The translations under genes were made by a program, and so were the position numbers. Shown in pieces: positions 1 to 8,122 of a stretch of DNA of 24,627 bases (its first letter is position 1; every line of letters starts with the position of its first letter). The notes beneath the pieces are model-generated. The model saw nothing but the letters and a program-made list of their open reading frames with translations. It was not told the DNA's origin and did no database searches. Origin of the DNA: Streptomyces violaceoruber (GTDB lineage Bacteria; Actinomycetota; Actinomycetes; Streptomycetales; Streptomycetaceae). The stretch spans positions 1 through 24,627 of the forward strand of contig JODI01000108.1 in NCBI GenBank assembly GCA_000720805.1, given 5' to 3'.

Positions 1-681
1 AAGTCGACGGCACGTGGGCCCGGTTGCTGAAGAAAGTTCAGGTCCGTGACGATGCGGTCGGCCGCCTGGAGTGGACAGTTTCGGTGGACTCCACCATCAA
101 CCGGGCTCACCAGCACGCCGCCGGAGCCCGGAAAAAGGAGCCCCGGACGGGGACAAACCGGAAGATCCGCAACGCTCGGCGGCGCGGCAGGCCCTCGGCC
201 GGTCCCGCGGTGGACTGACCACAAAGGTCCACCTGCAGCCGACGGCCGTGGCCTGCCCCTGTCGTTGGTCGTGACGGCCGGGAACGTGAACGACTCCACG
301 ATGTTCGATGCGGTGCTGGACGCCATCAAGGTGCCTCGCGCCACGGTCGGCAGGCCGCGACGCCGTCCCGACCGTGTGCTGGCCGACAAGGCTTATTCCT
401 CACGGGCCATCCGGGCCAGCCTTCGGAAACGCGGCATCCGGGCCACCATCCCCGAACGCTCCGACCAGGTGGCCAACCGCAAGCGACGAGGCACCCGCGG
501 CGGCCGGCCACCGGCCTTCGGCAAAGAGCAGTACAAAGGCCGCAACGTGGTCGAGCGCTGCTTCAACCATCTCAAGCAGTTCCGCGCGATCGCGACCCGC
601 TTCGACAAGCTCGCCGTCCGCTACCAGTCGGGACTGCACCTGGCATCGCTCATCTTGTGGCTCCGCGACACCACAGCGTGA
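1..681 (+). pseudogene. IS5-family (IS427-like) transposase, 5' truncated by window and frameshifted
   Basis: This is a DDE transposase whose reading frame enters from the left edge and is spread over three frames. Frame 3 (from base 3) carries the first catalytic Asp in WTVSVDSTINRAHQHAAGAR. Frame 2 carries GRSRGGLTTKVHL. Frame 1 carries ADGRGLPLSLVVTAG, the second Asp in VLADKAYSS and the catalytic Glu in VERCFNHLKQFRAIATRF. The 3-to-2 change lies at the run of five A's at 132-136, next to the position of the programmed -1 shift of IS427-type elements, although a lost G would have the same effect. The 2-to-1 change near 230 fits loss of one base between HL and AADGRG and makes the gene defective. 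The sequence just past the stop (about 682-705), read inward on the minus strand, resembles the GTTAGGTCGTGTCTGA-type ends of such elements. The outer boundary was not resolved. Confidence 0.85.
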
Positions 682-781
682 TCATTTATCAGACACGACC
701 TAACAAAGCCCTACTAGGAGGGGCAGGGACGGCGATGGTCGCGAGGATGACGTTCAGCGCCGCGCCCGCTCGTCGGCAGTC

Positions 782-1140
782 TCACTGATCGCCACTGCGC
801 ACGAGTTTGACGAGGAGATCGGTGTCGCGAAGGTCGGAGAGTACCTCTCCGCGCCGGCGTCCCGGAGCGCCGTCTCGTCGCTGCCTCCCGAGGCGACCGC
901 GATGACGCGGACGCCATTGGTGTGCGCGCCTTCCACGTCGGCCGCCGTGCCGGCGCGCTGCAGGCTGAGGCGGACGAGTTCGGCGCGCGCATCGTGGTCC
1001 TCCCCGAAGGCTCCGATGTCCCACCGGATGTGCCGGTCGAGCCCGAAGACGGAGATCTTGATCTCGGCGACGGGCCGGACGTTGCCCGTCACCACGGTCT
1101 GCCCCACGTCGGCGGCGTCCAGGGCATCACTCGTCGCTGT
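782..1140 (-). pseudogene. HAD-superfamily hydrolase remnant
   Basis: The minus-strand frame from about 1137 to 850 reads QTVVTGNVRPVAEIK, FGLDRHIRWDIGAFGEDH and ARAELVRLSLQRAG. These blocks are typical of the middle of phosphoglycolate-phosphatase-like HAD hydrolases. GVRVIAVASGGSDETALRDAG follows, and after a frame change near 850 the family's usual ending appears in another frame as GEVLSDLRDTDLLVKLV and a stop at 782. The block that should lie between RAG and DVEGAHTNGVRV, the VxxGDTPxD motif with a catalytic/metal-binding Asp, is missing, and so is the N-terminal third with the nucleophile Asp. A deletion, a frameshift and a 5' truncation make this a dead gene. Family assignment is by recognised motifs only. 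Confidence 0.7.
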
Positions 1141-1239
1141 TTCGCTGTCGTCCGGCGCGACACCATGCCTGCCCCCGTACGAGCCATATGGCTTATCTGC
1201 GATCTGGAGCGGAACCAACGCCGCTTCGAGACTGAGCCG

Positions 1240-1762
1240 GTGGACTCTACGCTCTGGGTCGCCGTCTTTACTGGCGGAACGGCTGTTCTCGCAAGTTGGG
1301 TGACAAGCCGAGGGACGGCGCGCGCTGCCCGCATCCAGGTGGAAGCCTCCTCACGAGCCCAACAGCTGGACCGCATACGTGCATTGCGCCGCGAGGCCTA
1401 CGCCGATGTGATCGAACACGCACATGCGGCAGCGGAACTTCACTTCCGGGTGAAAGGGTGCGCTCACGGGGCCCGACGAGCAGCTGGTGCGGCGCATCGA
1501 GGAGCTCCGCGGCGAGTTGCGTGTGGCCTTCGACCCTCTGATGCGGTGCATTCGTCTCGCCATCCTGGAGGGGCCAACGAGTGTGGCTGAGGCCGCAGAG
1601 GCGCTGAGCAAGTCGGTAATCACAGCCAACAGGGCGCTACACCCCCTGGAACGATCAGGCGAGGGCGCACAGGCCGCGTACGAGTCGGCGGAGGCCGAGT
1701 TCCACCGTCAGCTTGAGAGGTTCACTGCCTCGGCCCGCGAGGCACTGACAAGCATCCAGTAG
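1240..1762 (+). pseudogene. Conserved actinobacterial membrane-associated hypothetical protein, frameshifted
   Basis: From GTG at 1240, the frame reads a short hydrophobic N-terminus (STLWVAVFTGGTAVLASWV) and then a charged helical region (RIQVEASSRAQQLDRIRALR, AYADVIEHAHAAAELHFRV). At 1452-1454 the frame is lost. The next frame begins at once with KGALTGPDEQLVRRIEELRG and continues to AFDPLMRCIRLAILEGP and a C-terminal helical tail (FHRQLERFTASAREALTSIQ) ending at 1762. The two halves join smoothly if one base is removed from the GAAAGGG run at about 1453-1458. The combined protein would be about 173 residues. The family, with one N-terminal membrane segment and a cytosolic coiled-coil-like domain, is common in Streptomyces and has no assigned function. 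No good ribosome-binding site precedes the start. Confidence 0.65.
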
Positions 1763-1982
1763 CCTCGCCAGGCGCGCCGCGCTCTCCGTGCTCGGCTCGT
1801 TCCCCAGGCCTGCTCTTGTTCCCCACCCCGCGACGTGGCTGATGCCAGCGAGACGGGTCTGCCCGGTCTCCACAGCTTTCTCGGTTGCATCTGGCCCCAC
1901 TTGTCGCTGAGGGATGAAGCCCCCAGCTCATGTAGCCACTGCTGCCTTGACGACCGCGAGCACTGCTGGCGTGGAACGCCAG

Positions 1983-4382
1983 CTACGTCAACGGTTGTCC
2001 TTCGGCGTCTTCTGGCCGTGTCGCCCGGGGCGGGGCCGGTAGCGGCGGGGTTTCGGTGTGCCGGGCGAGCCGGCGTTGCAGGTCGATGTGGCGGAACTGG
2101 TGGATGGGGCCGACCTGCCGCAGGACGCCCCGCACCTGGTGAGCGTCAGTGAGGAACGTCATGAGGTGGCGGGGCAGGGCCCCTCTGTGCCCGGCAGCCA
2201 GGTACAGATGGCTCAGTGTGAATTCGCCCCAGGCGGTGCGGTGGAGAGCGGCAGCCAGACCAAGGACCAGTCCGCTCCACAAGCCGACGCAGCAGCAGAA
2301 CACGGTATTGCCGACCAGGGCGTCAATGAGATCCATGTTCCACAGGTTCCAGTTCGCAAGCCCCAGCAGGACGCCCAGGAGGAGACCGGCCAGAAGGCCG
2401 AGGAGGGCGCCGGTGCGCACGAAGGTCCAGAAGGCTTTGCGGTCCTGTTGGAGCAGCTCCTGTGGACTCGTCACCGAGGCGAGGTCTGCTGGGGCTGCTC
2501 TCCACGCCGTGATCAGCCAGCAGACAAGCCCGGCCACGCCACCCCAGCCGATGCCGGCTACCCGGTCGAGGAGGAAGTCGAGCACCGTGCCCACCAGGAT
2601 CGCGGTGCCGAGTCCCAGCAAGAGGGAGCGGCGGTTCCAAGACAAGCGGCCCGTGACTGCCGGGGTATCGCGTTCCCGCAGCCGGAACACGTAGCTGAGC
2701 AGCCATCCCGCGGGCAGGTAGGCGGCGCACACCACGCCGTAGTCCCAGCGCGGCGACCATCCACCGTTCCAGCCCTTGAGGAGGAGCGGGAAAGGCGCCC
2801 AGTAGAACAGGTCCAACAGGTATCCGTGGTGGTCGACGGTGAAAAGTCCCAGAATGGCGAGGCTGGACCCCAGCAGCGTCAGTAGGAACATTGCCGCGCT
2901 GAGGGTCGCGCCCGTCAGCAGCCGTCGTGTGGTCTCGGGCACCGCCAGCCGCAGCTGCCACCAGGCGAGGTCGGCTCCGCCGTGCAGGTCGTCCTCCAAG
3001 TGCCGGGCCAGGAAGGTGAGCGTCTGGTGGGCTTGGCGGCTTGTCCACTGCACCTGATGGCCGGGAAGGGGGCGGTAGGCGGCGGGGATGAAGCCGTCGA
3101 AGAGCCGCGTGCGGATGGCTGCGGCAGTGGGGTAGCGGCTGGTGTCGCACAGTTCGGCCGGGTCGGGTAACGCCGTGAGGCGTTCGCTGGGGCGCGGGTT
3201 GTAGATCGTTCGGGCCAGGAACAGCGTCAGGGGTGTCTGCAGTGCCTGGCCGACGGGGGTATCGGTGGGCAGAAGGTCGAGCACGGGCCGCCACCGTTCG
3301 GCGGAAGGGGTGCCCTCTCCGCCGGCGTCGCGGCGCAGGTAGGCGGCGGCCTCCTCAGGGGCCACGGCATCGAGTTCGATGCCGGCTGCTCCGGTGAGGC
3401 GCACGGGAACGCCTGCGTGGGCGGGCGGATCGACGGCGGCCCGGTATTCGGCGGTGCGGCTGGTCAGGACGAGGGGGGTTCCCGGGGGCAGGGTGCGGTT
3501 CACGGCGTCCAGGGCCACGGCGCGGGTGTGCGCGGGCAGTTCGTCCAATCCGTCGAGCAGGGGAATGATCAGGCGCTGGTCCAATAGAGCGCGGGCCCGC
3601 GACGTGACCTGCCCAAGTCCGCCTGCGGCCGGAGCGGGAGCTGGGGCGGCAAGCCCCGGGTAGTCGGTGGCGAGACGTTCGGCCAGCCATGCGTCGAGTT
3701 CCCGGCGGTCGGGGTCCCAGGAGGCCAGCGGGAAGATGACCGGGACCGGCGAGCCTGCCTCACGCGACTGGAGCAGACCCAGCAGGAGGCGTACGAGCAG
3801 CATCGTCTTGCCCGCGCCCGGCTCACCGAGGATCAGCAGGCGTCTGCCCGGTACGCGGGCGGTGAAGACCTCGACGATCTCGTCGTCGCTGCCGGCCAGG
3901 CCCTCGGGGCCGCCGGCCCAGGCGGGCGGCAGCGCAGCGCGGTCGGCGGGTGCCCCGGTGGACGTACGCACGAGAATGTCCCAAGGTTCCACCACGTCGG
4001 CGTGGGCGGGCCGCCAAGGGACCGGCAGTGCGTACGGTTCGTCGAGGCGCCGAACTCTCGCCTCAGCCTGCCACTGGGTGCGCACCGCCAGCGCAAGTTC
4101 GTCGGTCATGGCCGCCAGCCCGAGGCTGTCGACGTGTTCGCGCCGGTCGGCCCGGTAGCCGAGCCACGAAATGCACAGCGACGCCACACCGACGACGAGG
4201 CCCACGGCGGTGCCGGCGACCCCCAACAGATCCTCTGCGCTCGCTCCTCCGCCCCAGTGAGCCAACTTCACGAAGATCAGTCCGACGGCAGCGACAGCTC
4301 CCGCAACCAGGGCCCACGCTCGGTAATGTCTGCGCCTGCTGTTGCCGCCGTCGCCACGTGCATCCCCCGTTCGCATGGGCAT
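1983..4382 (-). CDS. NACHT-domain NTPase with multi-pass membrane C-terminal region
   Basis: This 799-residue STAND-type ATPase has an N-terminal hydrophobic pair (about residues 22-40 and 53-75), a linker, and a NACHT core. The core has Walker A GEPGAGKT at 186-193, the Walker B region LIIPLLDGLDELP at 271-283 and a sensor-like LVLTSRTAEYR near 304. The second half (about 490-715) has several hydrophobic stretches, for example 493-515, 588-606, 612-627, 658-676 and 690-712. The end carries the FLTDAHQVRGVLRQVGPIHQFRH block that recurs near the C-terminus of many Streptomyces membrane NACHT proteins. Related NACHT proteins act as NTP-driven switches, and some bacterial ones defend against phage. 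Whether this one does is unknown; there is no recognisable effector domain and no partner gene in the same operon. The ATG at 4382 and a second ATG at 4376 are equally plausible starts; neither has a clear ribosome-binding site. Confidence 0.9.
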   Translation of the reverse strand: MPMRTGDARGDGGNSRRRHYRAWALVAGAVAAVGLIFVKLAHWGGGASAEDLLGVAGTAVGLVVGVASLCISWLGYRADRREHVDSLGLAAMTDELALAVRTQWQAEARVRRLDEPYALPVPWRPAHADVVEPWDILVRTSTGAPADRAALPPAWAGGPEGLAGSDDEIVEVFTARVPGRRLLILGEPGAGKTMLLVRLLLGLLQSREAGSPVPVIFPLASWDPDRRELDAWLAERLATDYPGLAAPAPAPAAGGLGQVTSRARALLDQRLIIPLLDGLDELPAHTRAVALDAVNRTLPPGTPLVLTSRTAEYRAAVDPPAHAGVPVRLTGAAGIELDAVAPEEAAAYLRRDAGGEGTPSAERWRPVLDLLPTDTPVGQALQTPLTLFLARTIYNPRPSERLTALPDPAELCDTSRYPTAAAIRTRLFDGFIPAAYRPLPGHQVQWTSRQAHQTLTFLARHLEDDLHGGADLAWWQLRLAVPETTRRLLTGATLSAAMFLLTLLGSSLAILGLFTVDHHGYLLDLFYWAPFPLLLKGWNGGWSPRWDYGVVCAAYLPAGWLLSYVFRLRERDTPAVTGRLSWNRRSLLLGLGTAILVGTVLDFLLDRVAGIGWGGVAGLVCWLITAWRAAPADLASVTSPQELLQQDRKAFWTFVRTGALLGLLAGLLLGVLLGLANWNLWNMDLIDALVGNTVFCCCVGLWSGLVLGLAAALHRTAWGEFTLSHLYLAAGHRGALPRHLMTFLTDAHQVRGVLRQVGPIHQFRHIDLQRRLARHTETPPLPAPPRATRPEDAEGQPLT

Positions 4383-4691
4383 GAGGATGCCTCATCGCGC
4401 CGCAGGGCGACAGGTTGAAGCCGGACGGGTGGACACCCGGCGTACGACTTCCCGCCGCATCGAACGCGGCGGTGTGGTCGGAAAGTGCTGTCCACAGCCT
4501 GGCCTGTGGCCGCGTGGCCGCCAGAGCGGGGCTGGGGATTTTCAAGGGCTCTGGCCGCGATTGCGTGCTGCTACGGCCAAGTGCGGATGTGCCCGCACGG
4601 CTGGACTGGCACCACCTTTCTGGGGCCATGTCTGGTCTGACAACACTGGAAGGCCGATCAGCCGGGTTGGCTCAGACGGGTATCGCCCTGG
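4383..4691. other. Gene-free stretch upstream of the NACHT gene
   Basis: No convincing coding region was found on either strand. The stretch holds the presumed promoter of the minus-strand NACHT gene, though no clear -10/-35 pair could be picked out. A short hairpin with 6-bp arms (CCACAG at 4492-4497, CTGTGG at 4504-4509) is the only structure noticed. Confidence 0.5.
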
Positions 4692-4723
4692 CCCGTGGGG
4701 GAGTTCATGAGGTCCCCCACGGG
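4692..4723 (-). terminator. Factor-independent terminator-like hairpin after the reductase gene
   Basis: A perfect 11-bp stem (CCCGTGGGGGA at 4692-4702 pairing with TCCCCCACGGG at 4713-4723) encloses a 10-nt loop. It starts 17 bases past the stop of the minus-strand reductase gene at 4740. There is no U-tract, as is common for Streptomyces terminators. Confidence 0.7.
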
Positions 4724-4739
4724 GACGTGGGTGTGGCTT

Positions 4740-5447
4740 TCAGTAGCCGATGGTGAAGCGGCGCTGCACGAAGCGCGGCAGCTCCGCCTCATCGATCAAG
4801 GCGATGGCCGCGTCCTCCACCGAGATGCGGCTGCGGCCGTCAGCGTCCAGGACCGGCTGGTCGCCGCCGATCCGGAAGCGGCCGGTGCGGTCACCGGGGC
4901 CGATCTCTTCCGCGGGGCTGAAGTAGGTCCACAGCCGGTTTGAGGTCCGCAGGACGGCCAGGGCGTCGCTGTGGCCGCGTACCGCTGCGGCGTATTGGCG
5001 GGGCAGCCCAAGCTGGTCGAGGGCGGCTTGCAGCAGTTCGTCGGAGTCGGCGCGCACCACTCCTGGTTCGATTTCGAGGCTGCCGGCGCCGCCGATCACG
5101 ATGAGCCGGGTCTGTGGGTGGCTCTCCAGAGCCTTCAGCAGGGCCCGCGCCGCCGTCGCATAGACGGTCGGGTCGGCGATCGAGCGCCGGACGGTGTCCG
5201 CGAAGTCCTTGGCAGCATTGCCCGGCTGGAATCCGCTGATCAGGACGTCGAGTCCGGGCAGGACGTCGGCGATGCTCTTCGGGTCCAGGACGTCGACGCT
5301 CGTCCAGGTGATGTTGTCCCGACGCTCCTCGCGCTGCACCTGAACGGCGTCCCGACTGAACGCCTTGACGTTATGGCCGCGGTCGAGGGCCTCAGTGACG
5401 ACCCGGCTGCCGATGGTGCCCGTGGCACCGATGACTCCGATGTGCAT
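4740..5447 (-). CDS. NAD(P)-binding reductase/epimerase-like protein (NmrA-like, atypical SDR)
   Basis: This 235-residue Rossmann-fold protein starts MHIGVIGATGTIGSRVV. The GATGTIG glycine motif at residues 7-13 is the dinucleotide-binding signature of the NmrA-like/atypical short-chain dehydrogenase group. VDVLDPKSIADVLPGLDVLI (about 51-70) matches the second strand and acidic segment of this fold, and LIVIGGAGSLEI (near 114) the fourth strand. There is no YxxxK catalytic pair of the classical type, so it may be a redox sensor or quinone/flavin-type reductase rather than a dehydrogenase. The ATG at 5447 follows a good ribosome-binding site (AGGGGAGA, 3-4 bases upstream). It is transcribed divergently from the TetR gene at 5565 with a palindrome between them, so it is probably that regulator's target. 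A hairpin follows its stop. The substrate is not predictable from sequence. Confidence 0.88.
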   Translation of the reverse strand: MHIGVIGATGTIGSRVVTEALDRGHNVKAFSRDAVQVQREERRDNITWTSVDVLDPKSIADVLPGLDVLISGFQPGNAAKDFADTVRRSIADPTVYATAARALLKALESHPQTRLIVIGGAGSLEIEPGVVRADSDELLQAALDQLGLPRQYAAAVRGHSDALAVLRTSNRLWTYFSPAEEIGPGDRTGRFRIGGDQPVLDADGRSRISVEDAAIALIDEAELPRFVQRRFTIGY

Positions 5448-5503
5448 GGTTCTCCCCTGTGCATGCAGAAGTAGGACGCCACTACATGGTGACGCCGTGC
5501 AGA

Positions 5504-5522
5504 AACTATACGCCGTGTAGTT
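5504..5522. promoter_or_regulatory. Operator-like 19-bp palindrome between reductase and TetR genes
   Basis: AACTATACG-C-CGTGTAGTT is an imperfect palindrome with eight of nine arm positions complementary, sitting between two divergent starts at 5447 and 5565. TetR proteins commonly repress their own gene and a divergent neighbour through such a site. Similar half-site-like strings, GACGCCGTGCAG at 5491-5502 and GACGCTGTAG at 5545-5554, flank it. Confidence 0.6.
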
Positions 5523-5564
5523 CGGGTACGCCGATAAGTAACTCGACGCTGTAGAGTGCCTGTT

Positions 5565-6281
5565 GTGACAGTCACGGGAAGCAGGGGAAGGCGCGAGCGA
5601 CTACGGGCCGAGACCACGGCCGAAATCAAGAAGGTGGCACTGGCATTGATGGCCTCGGGCGGCCCGGACGCCATCACCCTGCGGGCCATCGCCCGCGAGA
5701 TGGGCATGACCGCCAACGCCATCTACGGGTACTTCCCCACCAGGGACGACCTGGTCACCACACTGATCAACGACGTGTACACCGCCTTGGCCGACACTGT
5801 GGACACGGCCTGGGAAGCCACGCCCTCCGCCGATCCCGCCATCCGGATCGAGGCATGGGCCAACGCCTTCCGAACCTGGGCCCTCGTCAACCCCCAGGGG
5901 TTCCGCCTCATCTACGGCGACCCCGTGCCCGGCTACCAGGCCCCCGAGGGAGGCCCCGCCCCGGATGCCGCACGCCGGGTCTGCACCGGGCTCACCGCCC
6001 TCGCGGCAGCCGCCTGGCCCCACGCCCGGCACCTCTACCAGGCCAGCGCCTTCGACTGGTCCGACTTTGACCCTGGGCTCCTCGCCAAGGTGCGTCCCGC
6101 CTTCCCCGACTTGCCGCCCGCAGCCGTCGCCCTCGCCCTGCGCATCTGGGGGCACCTCCACGGACTTGTGTCACTGGAGGTCTACGGCCACATGCACACC
6201 CAGACCACGAGCCCGGAGAAGCTCTTCCGGGAGGAACTCGCCCAGCTCACACAGACGCTGGGCATGCCGCCTAGGCACTGA
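5565..6281 (+). CDS. TetR/AcrR-family transcriptional regulator
   Basis: This is a one-component repressor of about 238 residues. The N-terminal helix-turn-helix domain is clear: IKKVALALMASGGPDAITLR, then AIAREMGMTANAIYGYFPTR, then DDLVTTLINDVYTALAD. The C-terminal domain contains FRTWALVNPQGFRLIYGDPV, the pattern of the WHG-type TetR ligand domain, followed by helices with LALRIWGHLHGLVSLEVYGH. I prefer GTG at 5565, with GTAGAG eight bases upstream; an in-frame GTG at 5556 would add three residues. It is divergent from the NAD(P)-binding reductase and probably represses both genes through the palindrome at 5504-5522. The inducer is unknown. Confidence 0.9.
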   Translation: MTVTGSRGRRERLRAETTAEIKKVALALMASGGPDAITLRAIAREMGMTANAIYGYFPTRDDLVTTLINDVYTALADTVDTAWEATPSADPAIRIEAWANAFRTWALVNPQGFRLIYGDPVPGYQAPEGGPAPDAARRVCTGLTALAAAAWPHARHLYQASAFDWSDFDPGLLAKVRPAFPDLPPAAVALALRIWGHLHGLVSLEVYGHMHTQTTSPEKLFREELAQLTQTLGMPPRH

Positions 6282-6354
6282 GCATCCCAAGCGCCGGCAG
6301 GCTCTTTGAACTGCGCAATTGGGCAGGCCAGAGTGTGGGAATGGAGAAGTTCGC

Positions 6355-6378
6355 GGCTCTGTCCGCAAGTTCCGTGAA
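6355..6378. repeat. ISL3 element left terminal inverted repeat
   Basis: These 24 bases begin GGCTCTGTCCGCAAG. They match the inverted right end (8000-8022), which has one fewer A in the CGCA(A)G position. The transposase stop codon lies only two bases inside this end. Confidence 0.75.
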
Positions 6379-6380
6379 GG

Positions 6381-7946
6381 TCATGGCTGGGTGAGGATGC
6401 GGGTCCGGAGGAGTTCGAACGAGGCTCGGCCATACATGGCCCGTTTGAGTGTTTTAATCCGGTTCACGTGGCCTTCGACCACCCCGGAGCTCCAGGGCAG
6501 GGTCAGTCCGGCGGTGACGGCGTCGAGGTCTTGGCGGAGGAAGCCGGCGAAGCCTTTCACGGGCTTCGGCGCGTCCTGCTCCGCCTGCCGGATCCATTCC
6601 AGCAGTAGGTAACCACCCTGGTGGCGGACCAGATCGGCGAACGTCCGAGCGAGGTCACAGGCCCGGGTAAGGAGGCGCTCGTCCTTTGCCGTGAGCGTCT
6701 CACGGGGTCGCATGATCCAGGCGGTGATCTTGCGGGGACTCGGGATGTCGGCTCGGACCGGTTCAACGGTGCCCGCCCGGAGGGCGGCGAGGTGTTTTCG
6801 GATGACCTGGCGGCTGCCGCGGTAGCCGCAGGCCTGGATCTCCAGGAACAGTCGGGTGCCGCTGACCTGGCCTTCTGCCTCGGTGAAGCGGGCTTTGAGA
6901 TATGCCTTGAACGGCTCCAGCACGCCGTTGGGCCGACGTTCGCGCGCGGAGCCGAGCAGCTGGTCGAGGTCGGTGTCGCGGAAGCAGCGGACGGTCTTAC
7001 GGTCGAAGTTCAGCCGGCGGGCGATGGCGCTGATTGTCCAGCGTTTCTCCAGCAGGCAGTGGATGTCCTCGTAGCGGTGGCGGGTGCGTTCGATGATCTG
7101 CGTACGGGGCAGTTCCGCGGGCGGTAACAGCATCGGGGCCACTTCGGGTACTTCGGTCACCGTCTCTTCCTCGGCGCGTTTGCGCAGGCAGTCGCGGTGC
7201 TGATGGCAGGTCTTCTCCACCGCGGCGGACAGGTTCTGTAACAGGTGCCAGCGATCAGCGACTTCTAGGGCACCTGGGGCGGCATCCCTGACCGCCTTGG
7301 TGTAGGCGGTCGCCCGGTCCCGACAGATGATCTCCGCGCCGGGATGGTCCTTGAGCCAGGCCGCGAACGTCTCGGAGGTGCGGTCGGGCAGCACGTCCAC
7401 GACCCGGCCGGCCTCGACGTCGACCAGCACGGTGCCGTAGGTGCAGCCCTTGCGGAAGGCGAACTCGTCCACCCCCAGCACCCGCGGGGCGCGGTCCGGC
7501 ACCGCCGGTGCCGTCAGCAGTCTGAGCAGACGGGTCCGGCCCGCGACCAGCCGCAGTCGGCGGCACAGCCGTGCGGCGGGACGGCCGCCGAGCTCGATCG
7601 CGATCGACAGCGGCCAGCCCGCCAGCTCAGTGCTGGAACGGCGGTAGCGCGCGGACAACCCCGGTACTTGCTCGACGAAGGTCGTACGGGAGCAGCTCCT
7701 GCGGTCGCAGAAGTACCGGCGCAACCGCAGCCGGATGATGACCGGGCGCGACCCCAACGGCCTTTCGTCCAGGGTGCGTTGATACGTGCTGTGTCTGCGG
7801 CTGGCCTGCTTGCGGCAGTCCGGGCATAGGCCTGGGCGGGCCGTCGACACCGCCTCCACCACCAGGATGCCGGAGGAGTCGCTTACACCCTCCACCCGCA
7901 CATCGATCCCGGGAAACAGCACATCCTCAACCGTCTTGCTCGCCAC
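6381..7946 (-). CDS. ISL3-family transposase
   Basis: This 521-residue transposase appears intact. An N-terminal zinc-binding region has Cys41 and Cys44 (CPDC) paired with Cys80 and Cys85. A helix-turn-helix region precedes the DDE domain: Asp160 in VLGVDEFAFRKG, Asp210 in IICRDRATAY followed by the family signature ADRWHLLQNL, and the catalytic Glu near residue 491 in WSSGVVEGHVNRIKTLKRAM. Length and motif order are normal for ISL3. The ATG at 7946 lies 54 bases inside the right terminal repeat and the stop almost touches the left one. It catalyses cut-and-paste movement of the element; nothing suggests a host function. Confidence 0.95.
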   Translation of the reverse strand: MASKTVEDVLFPGIDVRVEGVSDSSGILVVEAVSTARPGLCPDCRKQASRRHSTYQRTLDERPLGSRPVIIRLRLRRYFCDRRSCSRTTFVEQVPGLSARYRRSSTELAGWPLSIAIELGGRPAARLCRRLRLVAGRTRLLRLLTAPAVPDRAPRVLGVDEFAFRKGCTYGTVLVDVEAGRVVDVLPDRTSETFAAWLKDHPGAEIICRDRATAYTKAVRDAAPGALEVADRWHLLQNLSAAVEKTCHQHRDCLRKRAEEETVTEVPEVAPMLLPPAELPRTQIIERTRHRYEDIHCLLEKRWTISAIARRLNFDRKTVRCFRDTDLDQLLGSARERRPNGVLEPFKAYLKARFTEAEGQVSGTRLFLEIQACGYRGSRQVIRKHLAALRAGTVEPVRADIPSPRKITAWIMRPRETLTAKDERLLTRACDLARTFADLVRHQGGYLLLEWIRQAEQDAPKPVKGFAGFLRQDLDAVTAGLTLPWSSGVVEGHVNRIKTLKRAMYGRASFELLRTRILTQP

Positions 7947-7999
7947 GGCAGGAAGTACGCTGCCGAAACGATCCCGCGTTCCTGCCGCTTACCTGGGGA

Positions 8000-8022
8000 T
8001 TCACGGAACTGCGGACAGAGCC
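8000..8022. repeat. ISL3 element right terminal inverted repeat
   Basis: This is the inverted counterpart of 6355-6378, ending CGGACAGAGCC. It fixes the right boundary of the element. Confidence 0.75.
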
Positions 8023-8122
8023 AAATTCAAAGAGCGCCATCAGACCGGCTTTCGCATGGCCGGGTGCGCGCAGACTGGCTTCCTCGGGGCAGCGACAGTT
8101 GAGCGAGCGCACCAGTAGCCAG

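Larger units (their letters stand above)
6355..8022 (-). mobile_element. Complete ISL3-family insertion sequence
   Basis: The element is about 1668 bp, with matching ends GGCTCTGTCCGCAAGTTCCG... on the left and the inverted ...GGAACTGCGGACAGAGCC on the right. It contains a single full-length ISL3 transposase on the minus strand. The eight bases outside each end (AAGTTCGC left, AAATTCAA right) match at only five positions, so a clean target-site duplication is not visible. This suggests an old insertion or a rearrangement after insertion. Confidence 0.8.

Noticed and set aside
46..681. A single intact 211-residue transposase in frame 1
   Set aside because: The first 65 residues of that frame are out-of-frame translation; the true N-terminal motifs lie in frames 3 and 2.
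2058..2885. A plus-strand 275-residue frame opposite the NACHT gene
   Set aside because: It is Gln/Glu-rich antisense translation of a clear NACHT gene, without ribosome site or motifs.
5601..6161. A Gly/Val-rich minus-strand frame opposite the first TetR gene
   Set aside because: It is an antisense shadow of well-supported TetR coding sequence.
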